Assembly: GCA_023213315.1 (NCBI GenBank)
Contig: JAKCPI010016390.1
Coordinates: 1-64,000 of the forward strand
Source of the DNA: Euborellia annulipes
Taxonomy: Eukaryota; Arthropoda; Insecta; Dermaptera; Anisolabididae
Length of the DNA: 64,000 nt
Direction: 5' to 3'
Each line of letters starts with the position of its first letter. Position 1 is the first letter of the stretch. Shown piece after piece: positions 32,480 to 42,600 of this stretch. Both the position numbers and the translations under genes were made by a program. The notes below the pieces were generated by a model, which worked only from the letters and a program-made list of their open reading frames with translations, did not search any database and was not told the DNA's origin.

Positions 32480-33150
32480 GCCTCTTTCTACATTAAACAA
32501 AAAATTTACTTAGAGCGGTAAATGGACCCTGTTATGCAACAGTGTGTCAAGCGCCAAAAAAATTTAAAATTGAGTTAAGCACGGAATATTGTTTCAAATG
32601 CTATATAATTAATAGTATTTTTTATGAAATATGTCCTAAAAAAATTTATATTTAATGTTACTTGCACAATTGACAAAAAAAATTATATATAATCCAATGA
32701 AAAAAAAAACTTGAATGTTAATTTTCTCAAAACTCGGTAGCTGGCGCTTGACACACTAATGCATAACAGGGTCCAAATAAACTCTGGCCGGCCCTGGTTG
32801 TCATTCTTTTTAAGAAAGAAATCATCTAATCCACTAAATAGCTTTATTAATGTTCCTCCATTTTCATTCTCATTCTACTAATATTTTTTTTTTTATTATT
32901 TTCATCCCCTCGAGTGTCTATTGATTAAAAAAGAGGTATCTTGTTTTTTTTTTCTCGAGGAATATCCGGTTGATGGAAGGGATAACTCTCCATCCCTCTC
33001 TCTCTTACTGTAATTTAAAACTTAAATTCCTTGAAAGACTGAAAGGTTGAGATAAAAAAAAAAAAAATTCTCAAAATAAAAGATGATTTAATGTTGAAAG
33101 CAATTTCTTGCTGAATTTCTCGGGGCTCCTCCCTCACCTGATGGGTGGTG
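32480..33150. other. Mostly AT-rich sequence; short inverted pair
   Basis: GGACCCTGTTATGCAACAGTGTGTCAA-type left block (32526) and TTGACACACTAATGCATAACAGGGTCC-type right block (32749-32775) form an inverted pair about 200 bp apart, an unclassified MITE. The remainder is featureless. Confidence 0.4.
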
Positions 33151-33159
33151 GGGTCTGCT

Positions 33160-33500
33160 GTGAGGGAGTTATAAAAGCGTTCTCATTTAATCCCCAGGCA
33201 AATTGAATCAAACAGTAATTGAGTGTAATAACAGTGAATAATTCGATTTACTGGGGTAGGATAGACACACTAGTTTCGTTAACCCAACCAGTACAAATTG
33301 AGTTAAGGGCTAAATCACTGCATTTAATACTGACAATAGCCTAATACTCTCGATTCAGCCCTATAACCCAATTTAGCCGAGCAAACGCGAGCAGCATAGC
33401 AAACGGGGTTCTCTAAGAAGAGCGATCCCATTCCTCTTTTCAGAAATGCACACCACACCCCAATTAGAATAATTCGACCATAATTATGGGTATTAATCCA
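33160..33500 (+). promoter_or_regulatory. TATA-like motif in a non-repetitive block
   Basis: TATAAAAG at about 33171-33178 follows a GC-richer stretch (CTCACCTGATGGGTGGTGGG). It is followed by unique sequence with several TAAT and CAATTAG homeodomain-type motifs. It looks like a promoter or enhancer, but no downstream coding exon is recognised. Confidence 0.25.
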
Positions 33501-33780
33501 CTCAAAAATTGAATCTCGTCAAAATCGTCACACCTTTTACGTTCATTTTTACTATTGTTAGTGATAAAAAAAAAAAAAAAAACTTTTTGTTTATTCATTA
33601 TTACTCGAAATTAATAATTTTGATGCAATCATGAATAATCAGAAGCTATTAGAGTGAATAATCGGATTTGAGCTCAGATGGGAGGCGTCAGAAAATGAAA
33701 GGCTTTTCAAGGGATAAACTACTTGTTGTAATTCCAAGCTTGGCGCCTTTGTTACTCCAATTTATTGTTATTATCTCAAG

Positions 33781-34040
33781 CACGTGACCTTCCTAAATTC
33801 AATTATCTCCTGCTAATTACTAAAAGGATTCATTTTCGAGTGCTGAATAGTTGGATAATTATCAAATAAACAGTAAAATCAATTGCTAAGTGTCAAAGTT
33901 AAGAATCTGAATCATGTTGATGGATTGGCTGACTTTTTGACGTTAACAAACCAAAAAGAGACTCGTTTCCCTGACCACCCCGACGTGGCCACGTGTTCCT
34001 GTCAAATTAAGGGTTTTTATCCTTCTTAAATTGTCACGTG
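33781..34040. promoter_or_regulatory. Cluster of three CACGTG E-boxes
   Basis: Perfect CACGTG hexamers occur at 33781-33786, 33990-33995 and 34035-34040, the last in GTCACGTGA context, with TGACGTTA and GACGTGG nearby. The stretch is non-repetitive. Such a cluster suggests a bHLH-zip responsive element about 5.6 kb past the 3' end of bsh. The target gene is unknown. Confidence 0.35.
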
Positions 34041-34869
34041 ATTCCCTCGATTTTGACAAATTCCTTTTTAGCGATCATTATTGCCGTGATTTTTTTTCTC
34101 AATAAAATAATTGGGACGTTTTTAAACAACGTCACAAATCTTTTTTAATTTAAAAAGTATAATCAGATGTTCGAGTGTCAGATTTACCAACCTTGGTATA
34201 CCCTTTTATGATTTTCTCGGGAGTGAGCTATGAGTCATTCTCTCTTTTAAACGGTTATAGATTTTTCTTTACTCAAGGGGGTTTCAGTTCACTTTCCAAG
34301 GGTCCCTGGTTTGCTTCGCATCATAAGCTATAATAAAAATTTATTTGAACCATATGGAGTAGAAATTATTTTAAATATTAAATATATTTAATTGATACTG
34401 GCGACTTGAAACATAATCATATAGGAAATATGAACCACCAGTCGTCTGTAATTCTTATAGATCGCTTAAAAAAAAAAGAACAGAAAAAAAAGAAGTCTTT
34501 AAACAAATTTATCGGGAGAGGGCGAAAAAGCATCTTCTTTCTGCTCTTCACTCGACTCAGTTTATTTAAAATAATAAATTTATTACCATTTTTCCACTTC
34601 TATCTTCATTTTTTAGAATATTCATTTACAGAATTTCTGAGATAAAAAAAAAAAAAATTTACTATAAAATTAATTAATAAAAATATTTATAATGTACTTG
34701 AGCCAAATAAGGCTGTATTTGAGTTATGAACTTGTTTTTAATAATATTTAACTCAAATCGTTCAAAAATCAAGCATTTACTGAACTTGATAATTTGTAAA
34801 TTTAAAAAGAAAAAGGGTCTTATTTAGAAAACTAGCACCAAATAAGACGCTCAAATGAGGCCCCTCTAA

Positions 34870-35488
34870 CAAGGAGAGTGTACGGCCTTCCCCTCACCGA
34901 TTTGAACGAAATTTTTTTTATGTGTAGTACTTAATAAAAAACAAATTCTGTTAAAGCTAGAGAATGCGCTTCTCAAGGGTCCGTCCAAAAAAAAAAAAAT
35001 GTTAAAGATTTGCCAGCATGTCTTAAGCCGTTGCGAGGAAGCATATTTCTAAAAGCCTTGGCTAGCTTGGTAGTGTTCTACTACAGTTCCTCCTCTACAT
35101 ACTAGCATTAATTGTAAATAATACATAAAGGTCAAAATATATAAAGAGCGAAAACATATAAAAGAAATTTGCTTAGCATGTATTTTTTATTCTTCAACAA
35201 ACGTTACATATTAAAAAATTTTAATATTAATAATTATAATCTGTAGTGCATTTGCAAGATGCAGGATGATATTGATCATAAAAGCAAAGAAATCATTAGA
35301 AATCCTATTAGAAATATAATTCTTCGCAACGGCTTAAGACATGGTGGCAAATCTTTAACATTTTTTTTTAGACATACTCTTGAGAAGCGCATTCTCTCTC
35401 GCTTTAACAGAATTTGTTTTTCATTAAATACTAAATATAAAAATTTTTTCGTTCAAACCGGTGAGAGGAAGGCCGTACACTCCCCTTG
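34870..35488. mobile_element. Fold-back MITE, TAA flanks
   Basis: CAAGGAGAGTGTACGGCC and GGCCGTACACTCCCCTTG are inverted ends, with matching inner blocks (GCATGTCTTAAGCCGTTGCG and its inverse). TAA flanks both ends, compatible with a PIF/Harbinger-type 3-bp duplication. The 101-codon frame at 35259-35564 is mostly the right arm. Confidence 0.55.
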
Positions 35489-35559
35489 TAAGTGCAATCG
35501 GGTCCACAAAGTGTCTGATGTGCTCGAGAGTGGGGCCTTTAGCTTAGGCAACCAAAATG

Positions 35560-36100
35560 CTTAGCCTTCGGAAGTGTTTTTTCCTAAAAGTAGCTTTTCC
35601 CTTCAAAAAAAGTTGATTTATTTATTTTAAAAATATTGATTTGGTTGACTAAACTCAAGGCTCTCGAGCTCAGTCACTTGTGGCGCCGGCTGTACAATTG
35701 AATAATTATATTAGTTTATTTTTCATGTTAACCAGTTTATTTGTATTTATTTAATTGAATAACGTAATGAACAAAATATTATTGATTTATTAAAAAATAA
35801 TAGAATAAAATATAATTAACGAACATGCATGTAATCAGAAAATTCGGGGAAAGGGGTGGGGGTGTCAGATCAATTTTTCGATAATCTATATTTAACCATG
35901 AGGCGCTCTTCCCTTGATTTGTCCCCGTCAATGGCGTACTCAAATGGAGACACTTTCCAACCCCCCTTGGAACCGGGACTTATTTGGCTCAGATACGTTA
36001 CAGGCTAATTGCAAACATTTTTTTTAGAGAGCTTATATTACATATAAATATCACAAAATTTTTAAAAATACATAATTGAAATAATTCTATTTATATTTGT
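35560..36100. other. AT-rich sequence, no feature seen
   Basis: No coding or repeat structure recognised apart from A/T runs. Confidence 0.35.
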
Positions 36101-37179
36101 CTTGAATCTAGATTAGGGTGATCATATTTTGAAAATTATAATGAAAAAAAGAGACAATAATATAATCCAAAGAATTCACCGTTGGCACTAGTTGAAACAT
36201 TTTTAAATTTAATTAAATTATCTATAATTAGATGATAATTTAATTAAATTTAAAACTGTTTCAACTAATGCCTTCGGTGAATTCTTTGGAATATATAAAT
36301 ATAAAAAAGGGACAAAAATTAAAAATTATAGGCCTGTTCGTTTCGTTTGCCATTGCAGTATAATTTACACATTTTACCCTGTATTCTGTTTGTTTCATTT
36401 TTTGCATTTTTTACCATCACAAGTGAAACGAACAAACCTTATAATATTTTTTATAAATTAATGGTATTATCTTCTACTTCTTTCTTTGATTCATTCCTTG
36501 TTTTTTAAGGTCGGCATTCACAATTAAACGAGACAGATTGGAGGGGCCTAGCGCTTGAAATTTGAGAAGAAAAAGTAACATGAAATGAAAGAATTAAGTC
36601 GGAAAACTCATTCACAGTCATCAGGTAATACTCAGAGTGTTTATTGACATTATTTTTTCCTCTATTGAAATTTAAAATAGTTAAAATTAAGGAAAGATGC
36701 CGGTTTTCGGTGTGAGAATACCAAAGGCTAGATGACCTGGCCTGTACTTTGTCATCCTCAACTGTTTGGCTAATCACGAAATTACCAGAAAATGATAGTT
36801 GTTTTCAACCAAAGAAAGAGATAAGGCGACGACGATAGAGAAAGTGTAATTCGCATATAATTGAAAGTAACGTTGTCCCGTAATCTATGTGATATTTCCC
36901 AACCTAACAAGTATATTCAAAAAAATAAAAGAAAATTAATTTAAATAAATATGTAAACTAAATAGATTATGTTACAACAAATGATTAAATGAAAGATTTA
37001 TCCTATTGCTTTCCAATTCCCCAAATTCGTTCATTTTGGGAAATTTAAAATAAGGCACATTTTTTATTATGAATGAGTTTTTTGTTCTAATTTTTTTCTC
37101 TATGTGTAATTGTGTTTAAAATATTTAAATTTAAATGAAAAATGGACTTTGTTTAAAGGGCCTTACGAACTGTCTAAGC

Positions 37180-37826
37180 CAGTGATTTTCAACCTTTTTT
37201 TTATCCCGGCACTTTTAACGATTTCAAGCACACAAAGAAAAAGACAAGCTTAAAAGTTGTTAACTTAGCTATAATACACTGTGTAAAATAGTTTATGATA
37301 ATAATTTTGAATCTAAAATAAAATAATATATATATATATACTATTAGGGATGCCCAAAATAATCGATTATTCACCGATTACTTTCTTAAAAAATAATCGA
37401 TTAATCGATTATTTCGATTATTTTTCATAATAGATTATTTTCGGGAAATAATATGCGCTTGAAAAGTTGAGATGAGACTCGTATACTAAAAAAAAGGTCA
37501 AATGATTTTCGCGAGAGGGAATAAATTGAAATTTTACAAGTGAAAAAAAAAGGTATAATCGATTTTTTCCCCATAATCGATTATTTTTTCGTCTATCCGG
37601 TTCCTATAATCGATTAATCGGAATATTCCATCATTTTTCATAATCGATAATCGATAATTTTTTATCCATAATCGAACACCCCTATATTCAAGTCTCGATC
37701 TTTTTTTTCGGTTGTTTTTTTTTTTAATTTAAACTTTACTCGGTATAAAAAAAAGCATTATAATTTTTACTATTTACAATACATTTCAAAAATTTGACGA
37801 CACACTTTAGGAATTGAGAATCACTG
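37180..37826. mobile_element. hAT-type element, TSD GTCTAAGC
   Basis: Ends CAGTGATTTTCAACC and ATTGAGAATCACTG with perfect 8-bp flanks GTCTAAGC (37172-37179, 37827-37834). It hosts another insertion at 37345-37684. Confidence 0.85.
37345..37684. mobile_element. hAT-like MITE of the AATCGATTA family, nested
   Basis: Ends TAGGGATGCCCAAAATAATC and ATCGAACACCCCTA, subterminal arrays of AATCGATTA. The core (GCGCTTGAAAAG, AAAGGTCAAATGATTTTCGC) resembles that of the TTTCGG family. A partial copy is at about 50500-50740. Confidence 0.55.
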
Positions 37827-38039
37827 GTCTAAGCTAATAGTTTGGTTCCCTACGTTCTTAAAATTTATATATCAGAATTGGCATCCTTTTTAAAAACATG
37901 AGCCTATCTGTCTAATATTGGAATATTTTCGTATCATCCAAGCAGAGGCCGTACAATCGCGGCATGATGTCCTCGAGAGTGGAGCCTTGAGCTTAGGCAA
38001 CTAAAATACTTAGGAGACGGAATTGTGTAGCTTTTCCTC

Positions 38040-38500
38040 TTCAGTTGCATTAACAAAAGATTATATTGGAATGGAAAAGAGCAAGTACAGGTGCAGCAAA
38101 TAAAGAGAGCCTTTGGATGCCAAATGCCGAAAGGGAGACGTTTCGGACAAAATTTTATTCTTCTTGTAGGCTTATAAAGTAATTAGGCACAAAGTTGTCA
38201 TTGTTGTTGTGGCACATGTATATTTTTTAGAGAGAGTCTATAAGAGACTCTCACGATACATTGACACTTGCCTGTATTTATAAAAAAAATATACATGTGC
38301 ACAAATTCGTGCCGCTTCAACAACGACAACTTTGTGCCTAATTAGTTTATAAGGTCTACAAGAAGAATAAAATTTTGTCCGAAACGTCTCCCTTTCGGCA
38401 TTTGGCATTCAAAGCCTCTCTTTATTTGCTGCACCCGTACTTGCTCTTTTCCATTCCATAACATCAACAGCAACTTCTCTTCAACTTATAAAAGGTTCTA
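38040..38500. mobile_element. Penelope-like fold-back unit
   Basis: Arms begin GGAAAAGAGCAAGTAC and end GTACTTGCTCTTTTCC. Each contains CCGAAAGGGAGACGTTTCGG or its inverse, AACAACGACAACTTTGTGCC, and an AGAGTC hairpin core. A second copy is nested in the 62 kb fold-back. The hammerhead-like core is altered (CAAGAAGA for CUGANGA) the same way in all four arms. Confidence 0.5.
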
Positions 38501-38829
38501 TTTTTTTAATTTTAATATTCTTTTGGTTGACTAAGCTCAAGACTCCACATTCGAGCATATGAGACACTTGTGGCACCTATTGTACCACAATTTGAGAACC
38601 ATTGGTCTAAGCAATTAATTATTGTAGATTCTATTTTGCCCTTGTGTGAACAATGATAAAATTAATTGAATTTAAAAGTAGCCATGAATAAAAGGTCTTA
38701 AACATTCAGATATTCTCACACCTTGCCTTTATTTTTCTCGTTTTCTGCGTTATTGGCCCATTTATATTTGAATTTCATTGAAATTGGGGCTTTATCATCT
38801 GTAAAGATTTAGATTTATATCTACAAAAT

Positions 38830-38975
38830 TTAGGTCTTGATGTAGTGGTTAGCATGCTGGTCATTTGTACCAAGGGTCTCGGGTTCGTAAAATTTATTTC
38901 ACTTGAATTGGATACCAATCAATTGAAATAAATAAATGGCCTCTGATGCCGAAAAAGACCTTAATCGATAAAAAA
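38830..38975 (+). repeat. tRNA-derived SINE
   Basis: A box-like TAGTGGTTAGCATGCTGG, CTTGTACCAAGGGT and B box-like GGGTTCGTAAA, then AATTGAAATAAATAAATGGCC and a poly(A)-like end. The same body occurs at 50100-50262. Confidence 0.5.
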
Positions 38976-39039
38976 AAAAATTAGGGACAAAAAAATATTG
39001 TACTTCAAACCAAAACGTTTGATCACCCTAGTCTAGTTA

Positions 39040-39612
39040 AATTTAAATATGAGGAAATAAATAAAATAAAAGAAAATTAATTTATACTATATACATTTTA
39101 TATTTTTTTAACATTAAATTATTTACAAAGCTCTTAACTCAACGATTGACATTTCTAAAGAATTAGTTCGTTTTCAATCTAAAACGAATAAATTTTTAAT
39201 TTACATCTCACTGTCTTTAAATAAGCTTCAAACTGTCCTTTTTATTTAAGCTTCACAAATCATTATGAAAGGAAAATATCTTTCTAAGTAAACTTTGTCA
39301 TTCCAAAGCTTTATTGAGATAAAATTCCATTGCAAACTAGCTAACTTAGGAGTCTAAGACTATAAAGATTCCGCTTGGAATAATTTATACTTTAACTCTT
39401 GATTCAAAATGTCAATCTATTATTGAGAGAACTTGAAAAGTGAAATATATACAAGAGCTTATTGTCATAGCAAGCTCAAAGAGGAGACGATTATATAAAA
39501 AAGGAATGTCAATGCACTTATATTATATAAAATGTTTATAACTGGAGCAAAATTCCTTTTGATTGTTTCCAGTGGAATTTATTGCAATAGAAATTCACAC
39601 AAGAACAAAAAG
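39040..39612. other. AT-rich sequence downstream of bsh
   Basis: Non-repetitive AT-rich DNA directly 3' of bsh. No other gene recognised; the plus-strand frames overlapping the last bsh exon are shadows. Confidence 0.4.
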
Positions 39613-39618
39613 TTTATT
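39613..39618 (-). terminator. Polyadenylation signal AATAAA of bsh
   Basis: A minus-strand AATAAA begins directly after the TAG stop of the last bsh exon (39619-39621). It supports this exon as the true 3' end, rather than a splice at the GTGAGC that lies inside it at about 39647-39652. Confidence 0.5.
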
Positions 39619-42600
39619 CTATTGTATCCGAGGTACCATATTACATTGCTCACCTACAATATCTATCTCTTCGTCACTGCAAAAGTTATCCCTCCCAGGA
39701 CTTGGATTTCGGGAGAAATCCATTGGAACATCTGCAAAACGAAAAAGCAATTAAACAAATTATATAATTAAAGGGGTGACTCTAAATACGTTGCGTTTTT
39801 AGAGCCACCCTTTTAATTAAATGTTTACAAGAGTAACTAAGTGAAGTTGTGATATTATGAATAATAACCCTTTGATCCATAAGATTTGGGTTATAGAAGA
39901 TTGAGCGCTTATCTCAGAGGTTACCGCGGTCCCAATAAATTTTTTTTAAGTTGATTTGTTTAATATTTAATAAAAAGTAAAATAATTTTAAATACTCTAG
40001 CAAATGTTATTCCCAAACATGAAATCGATTTTCATTCTCTTTAATACAGGGTGCGGCGAGGGAACGTCCTTATTTTAAAAATTGATTGAACAAAAAGCAG
40101 GAGATATCATTTAAAATTTTTTTTATATATATATTGGTACATTTAACTTTTTTTCATTGCTTTTTGAAAATGATATCTTGAAGGGGCCACCGTTCTGCTT
40201 AATCTGAAGTTTTGGACCACTTTGGACATCATTTCCGTTTCGGTCTTGGGGATAACATCACGAATATTGTTCTTCAGCTGATCCAGGGTTTTTGTACAAT
40301 TGATAGACACCAAGGATTTGAAATATATTCATAAAAAAAAATCATAGAGTGCTAAGTCTGGCGAGAGCGCTGGCCACTCTAAATCATTCAGCTAAATCAA
40401 TCAGATTTATCACCCTGTAATTTATATAATTAGATATTACTTCATGTACCCGAAAAAGATATAAGGGTGTGCCGCTGGGAGTTGAACCACAGATCCACCG
40501 ATTTGCGCTCAGTGTGCCCTTACCACTAGACCACAGCACGGCATTCGGGTATATGAACTCAGTTGGAAAGCAAATTTAGCCATCGGGAGGATTGGACCCG
40601 GATTTGGCGCCACAAATTCCTCCGTCAACCTGGTGCAATCCAGTTGGCATAGTTGAGACGACCTCAATTTTAACACCCTTATATCTTTTTTCGGGTACAT
40701 GAAGTAATATCTAATTATATAAATCTCCTTTTTGCGGCTTACCTACGCGATGTATATAATATCTTAAATATTATATATAGTTTCTTATTTATAAATTAGT
40801 TAAAATTGAGGTCGTCTCAACTATGCCAACTGGATTGCACCAGGTTGACGGAGGAATTTGTGGCGCCAAATCCGGGTCCAATCCTCCCGATGGCTAAATT
40901 TGCTTTCCAACTGAGTTCATATACCCTGTAATTTTTTTTTTTATGGTTATATCTCATTTCCTTGGTGTATACTGATCGTCCGAAAACTCTAGAACAGCCG
41001 AAGAACGATGGTATCGCCAAAATCGATAGGCTAAATTGGTCCAAAACTTCAGATTTCGACTCTCCCAATGTTTTGACCAGAACGGTGGCCCCCTTCAAGA
41101 TATCATTTTCAAAAAGCAATGAAAAAAAAATTTAAATGTATAGTACAGCATACATACTATTATTTTCAAAATTTTAATCTCATATTTGGATATATTATTA
41201 TTATTATACTAGAATTGGTCGATTCGATTTCGATTTTAATCGAATCGAATTCGATTCAAACTCGAATCGTCAGTGTTTTGAAAAAATCGATTTTCTATTT
41301 TACTTATTAGCAGTTTATTTGAATTTTCGTGCGGGCTACCAACGAAAAACTGACTTGCACCGTGCAGGCGGGCAGCCAGAGCTAAGGCAGTACTTAAACC
41401 GACCTCCTATAGACCGCAAGTCCAACCCGAACCCCTTGAGGTCATGGCAGTCACTCAAAAGAGAGTACCCTCATGTTTGGCAGGTCACCCTCAGAATCTT
41501 TTCTATTGTTGCTACTTCTGTACCTTGTGAGCGGCTTTTCTCACATGCAGAAATTATTGCCTCTCAGTTGAGGAACCGCATATCACCATCAGGTTTAATT
41601 TAAATCGATTATCTGGTTTCGATTTTAAAATCGAAGAATCAAAAATCGATTCAGCCTCCGAATCTATCAACGCTATTTATAGAGTCCTTCAGGCTTAAAA
41701 ACGTCCACAGAGACAAACAAATACACACACCATGCGAAAACCACTTTTTGTCTCCTAGGACCTCAAAACATGTATTTCCGTCAAAATCATGACATGATCG
41801 CAATACTTTCTTACTAAGGTAAGAGAAAGTAAAAATTATACACTAAAGAGAATCTTAATAAATATGCGAGCGGTGTGAAAAAACTCAAGTTAAAAACCAA
41901 ATATTAAAAGACCAATTAAGGCATACGACGCAGCTGAATATAAATTTAATTGGATAAACATGAAAAGAGTTTTTTTATCGAAGGTGTTTACCTCAAGATC
42001 AAGTGGCATTTTAAAATATGAGCAATAATGGAGAAAAATAAAAACTATTCTTAATTTGATAGACAACTAAATTGATTTAGTTTTCTTTATATTGATTTAA
42101 ATATTCGTAAAGATTAAGAGACATTTTCAGGGCTTGTTGTAGGGAGGTCAAGTGTACGAATACAATATTCTCCCAAGATGGAAGTCAATTGAATTATGCG
42201 TCGTTGAATGGTTTGGTTCTATCAGACCCTCTTCGGAAGGCATTCTCTTCTCATCTCTTCTCTTGGTAAACCAATAGGCCAGATGCTCTACATCTCCCCC
42301 CTTTTCTTACAGGTTCAAGAGCTCCTTAAAAGCATCTTACTTGCTCACATAAACCTATGATGGGGAAAACATACATATCTAATCGAAAATGCAATCTGCC
42401 GTTTTTACTAGACCAAAGAAAAAAATACTTTATCATTCTATGGAATGAAATAATTTCCATTGTAAAAATTATATGATAAAAAATTGATCGCACAGCACAC
42501 AACTTTCTCTTACCTTCCGAAAGTTGAATACTGTGCTTGTCACACCAGATTTTTTTGTGTCGAGATATATTTAGACCACTTCATAAGTACAATTGATTAA

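Larger units (their letters stand above)
36114..39030. mobile_element. hAT-like composite with TAGGGTGATCA ends
   Basis: TAGGGTGATCATATTTTG and AAACGTTTGATCACCCTA are inverted, 2.9 kb apart, with 6/8-matching flanks ATCTAGAT / GTCTAGTT. The body has grown by nested insertions: a small MITE (about 36330-36440, GTTCGTTTCG ends), a hAT at 37180-37826, a Penelope-like fold-back at about 38040-38500 and a SINE at 38830-38975. The minus-strand frame at 36505-36777 is unrecognised. Confidence 0.5.

Noticed and set aside
35259..35564. 101-codon frame
   Set aside because: Mostly the right arm of the 34870-35488 fold-back, with no recognisable domain.
39532..39771. Plus-strand 79-codon and 63-codon frames
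   Set aside because: Antisense to the last bsh exon; no domain.
40450..40548. Functional tRNA gene on minus
   Set aside because: A and B boxes are present, but the acceptor and T stems do not pair properly, and it is embedded in a fold-back; treated as a tRNA-derived SINE head.
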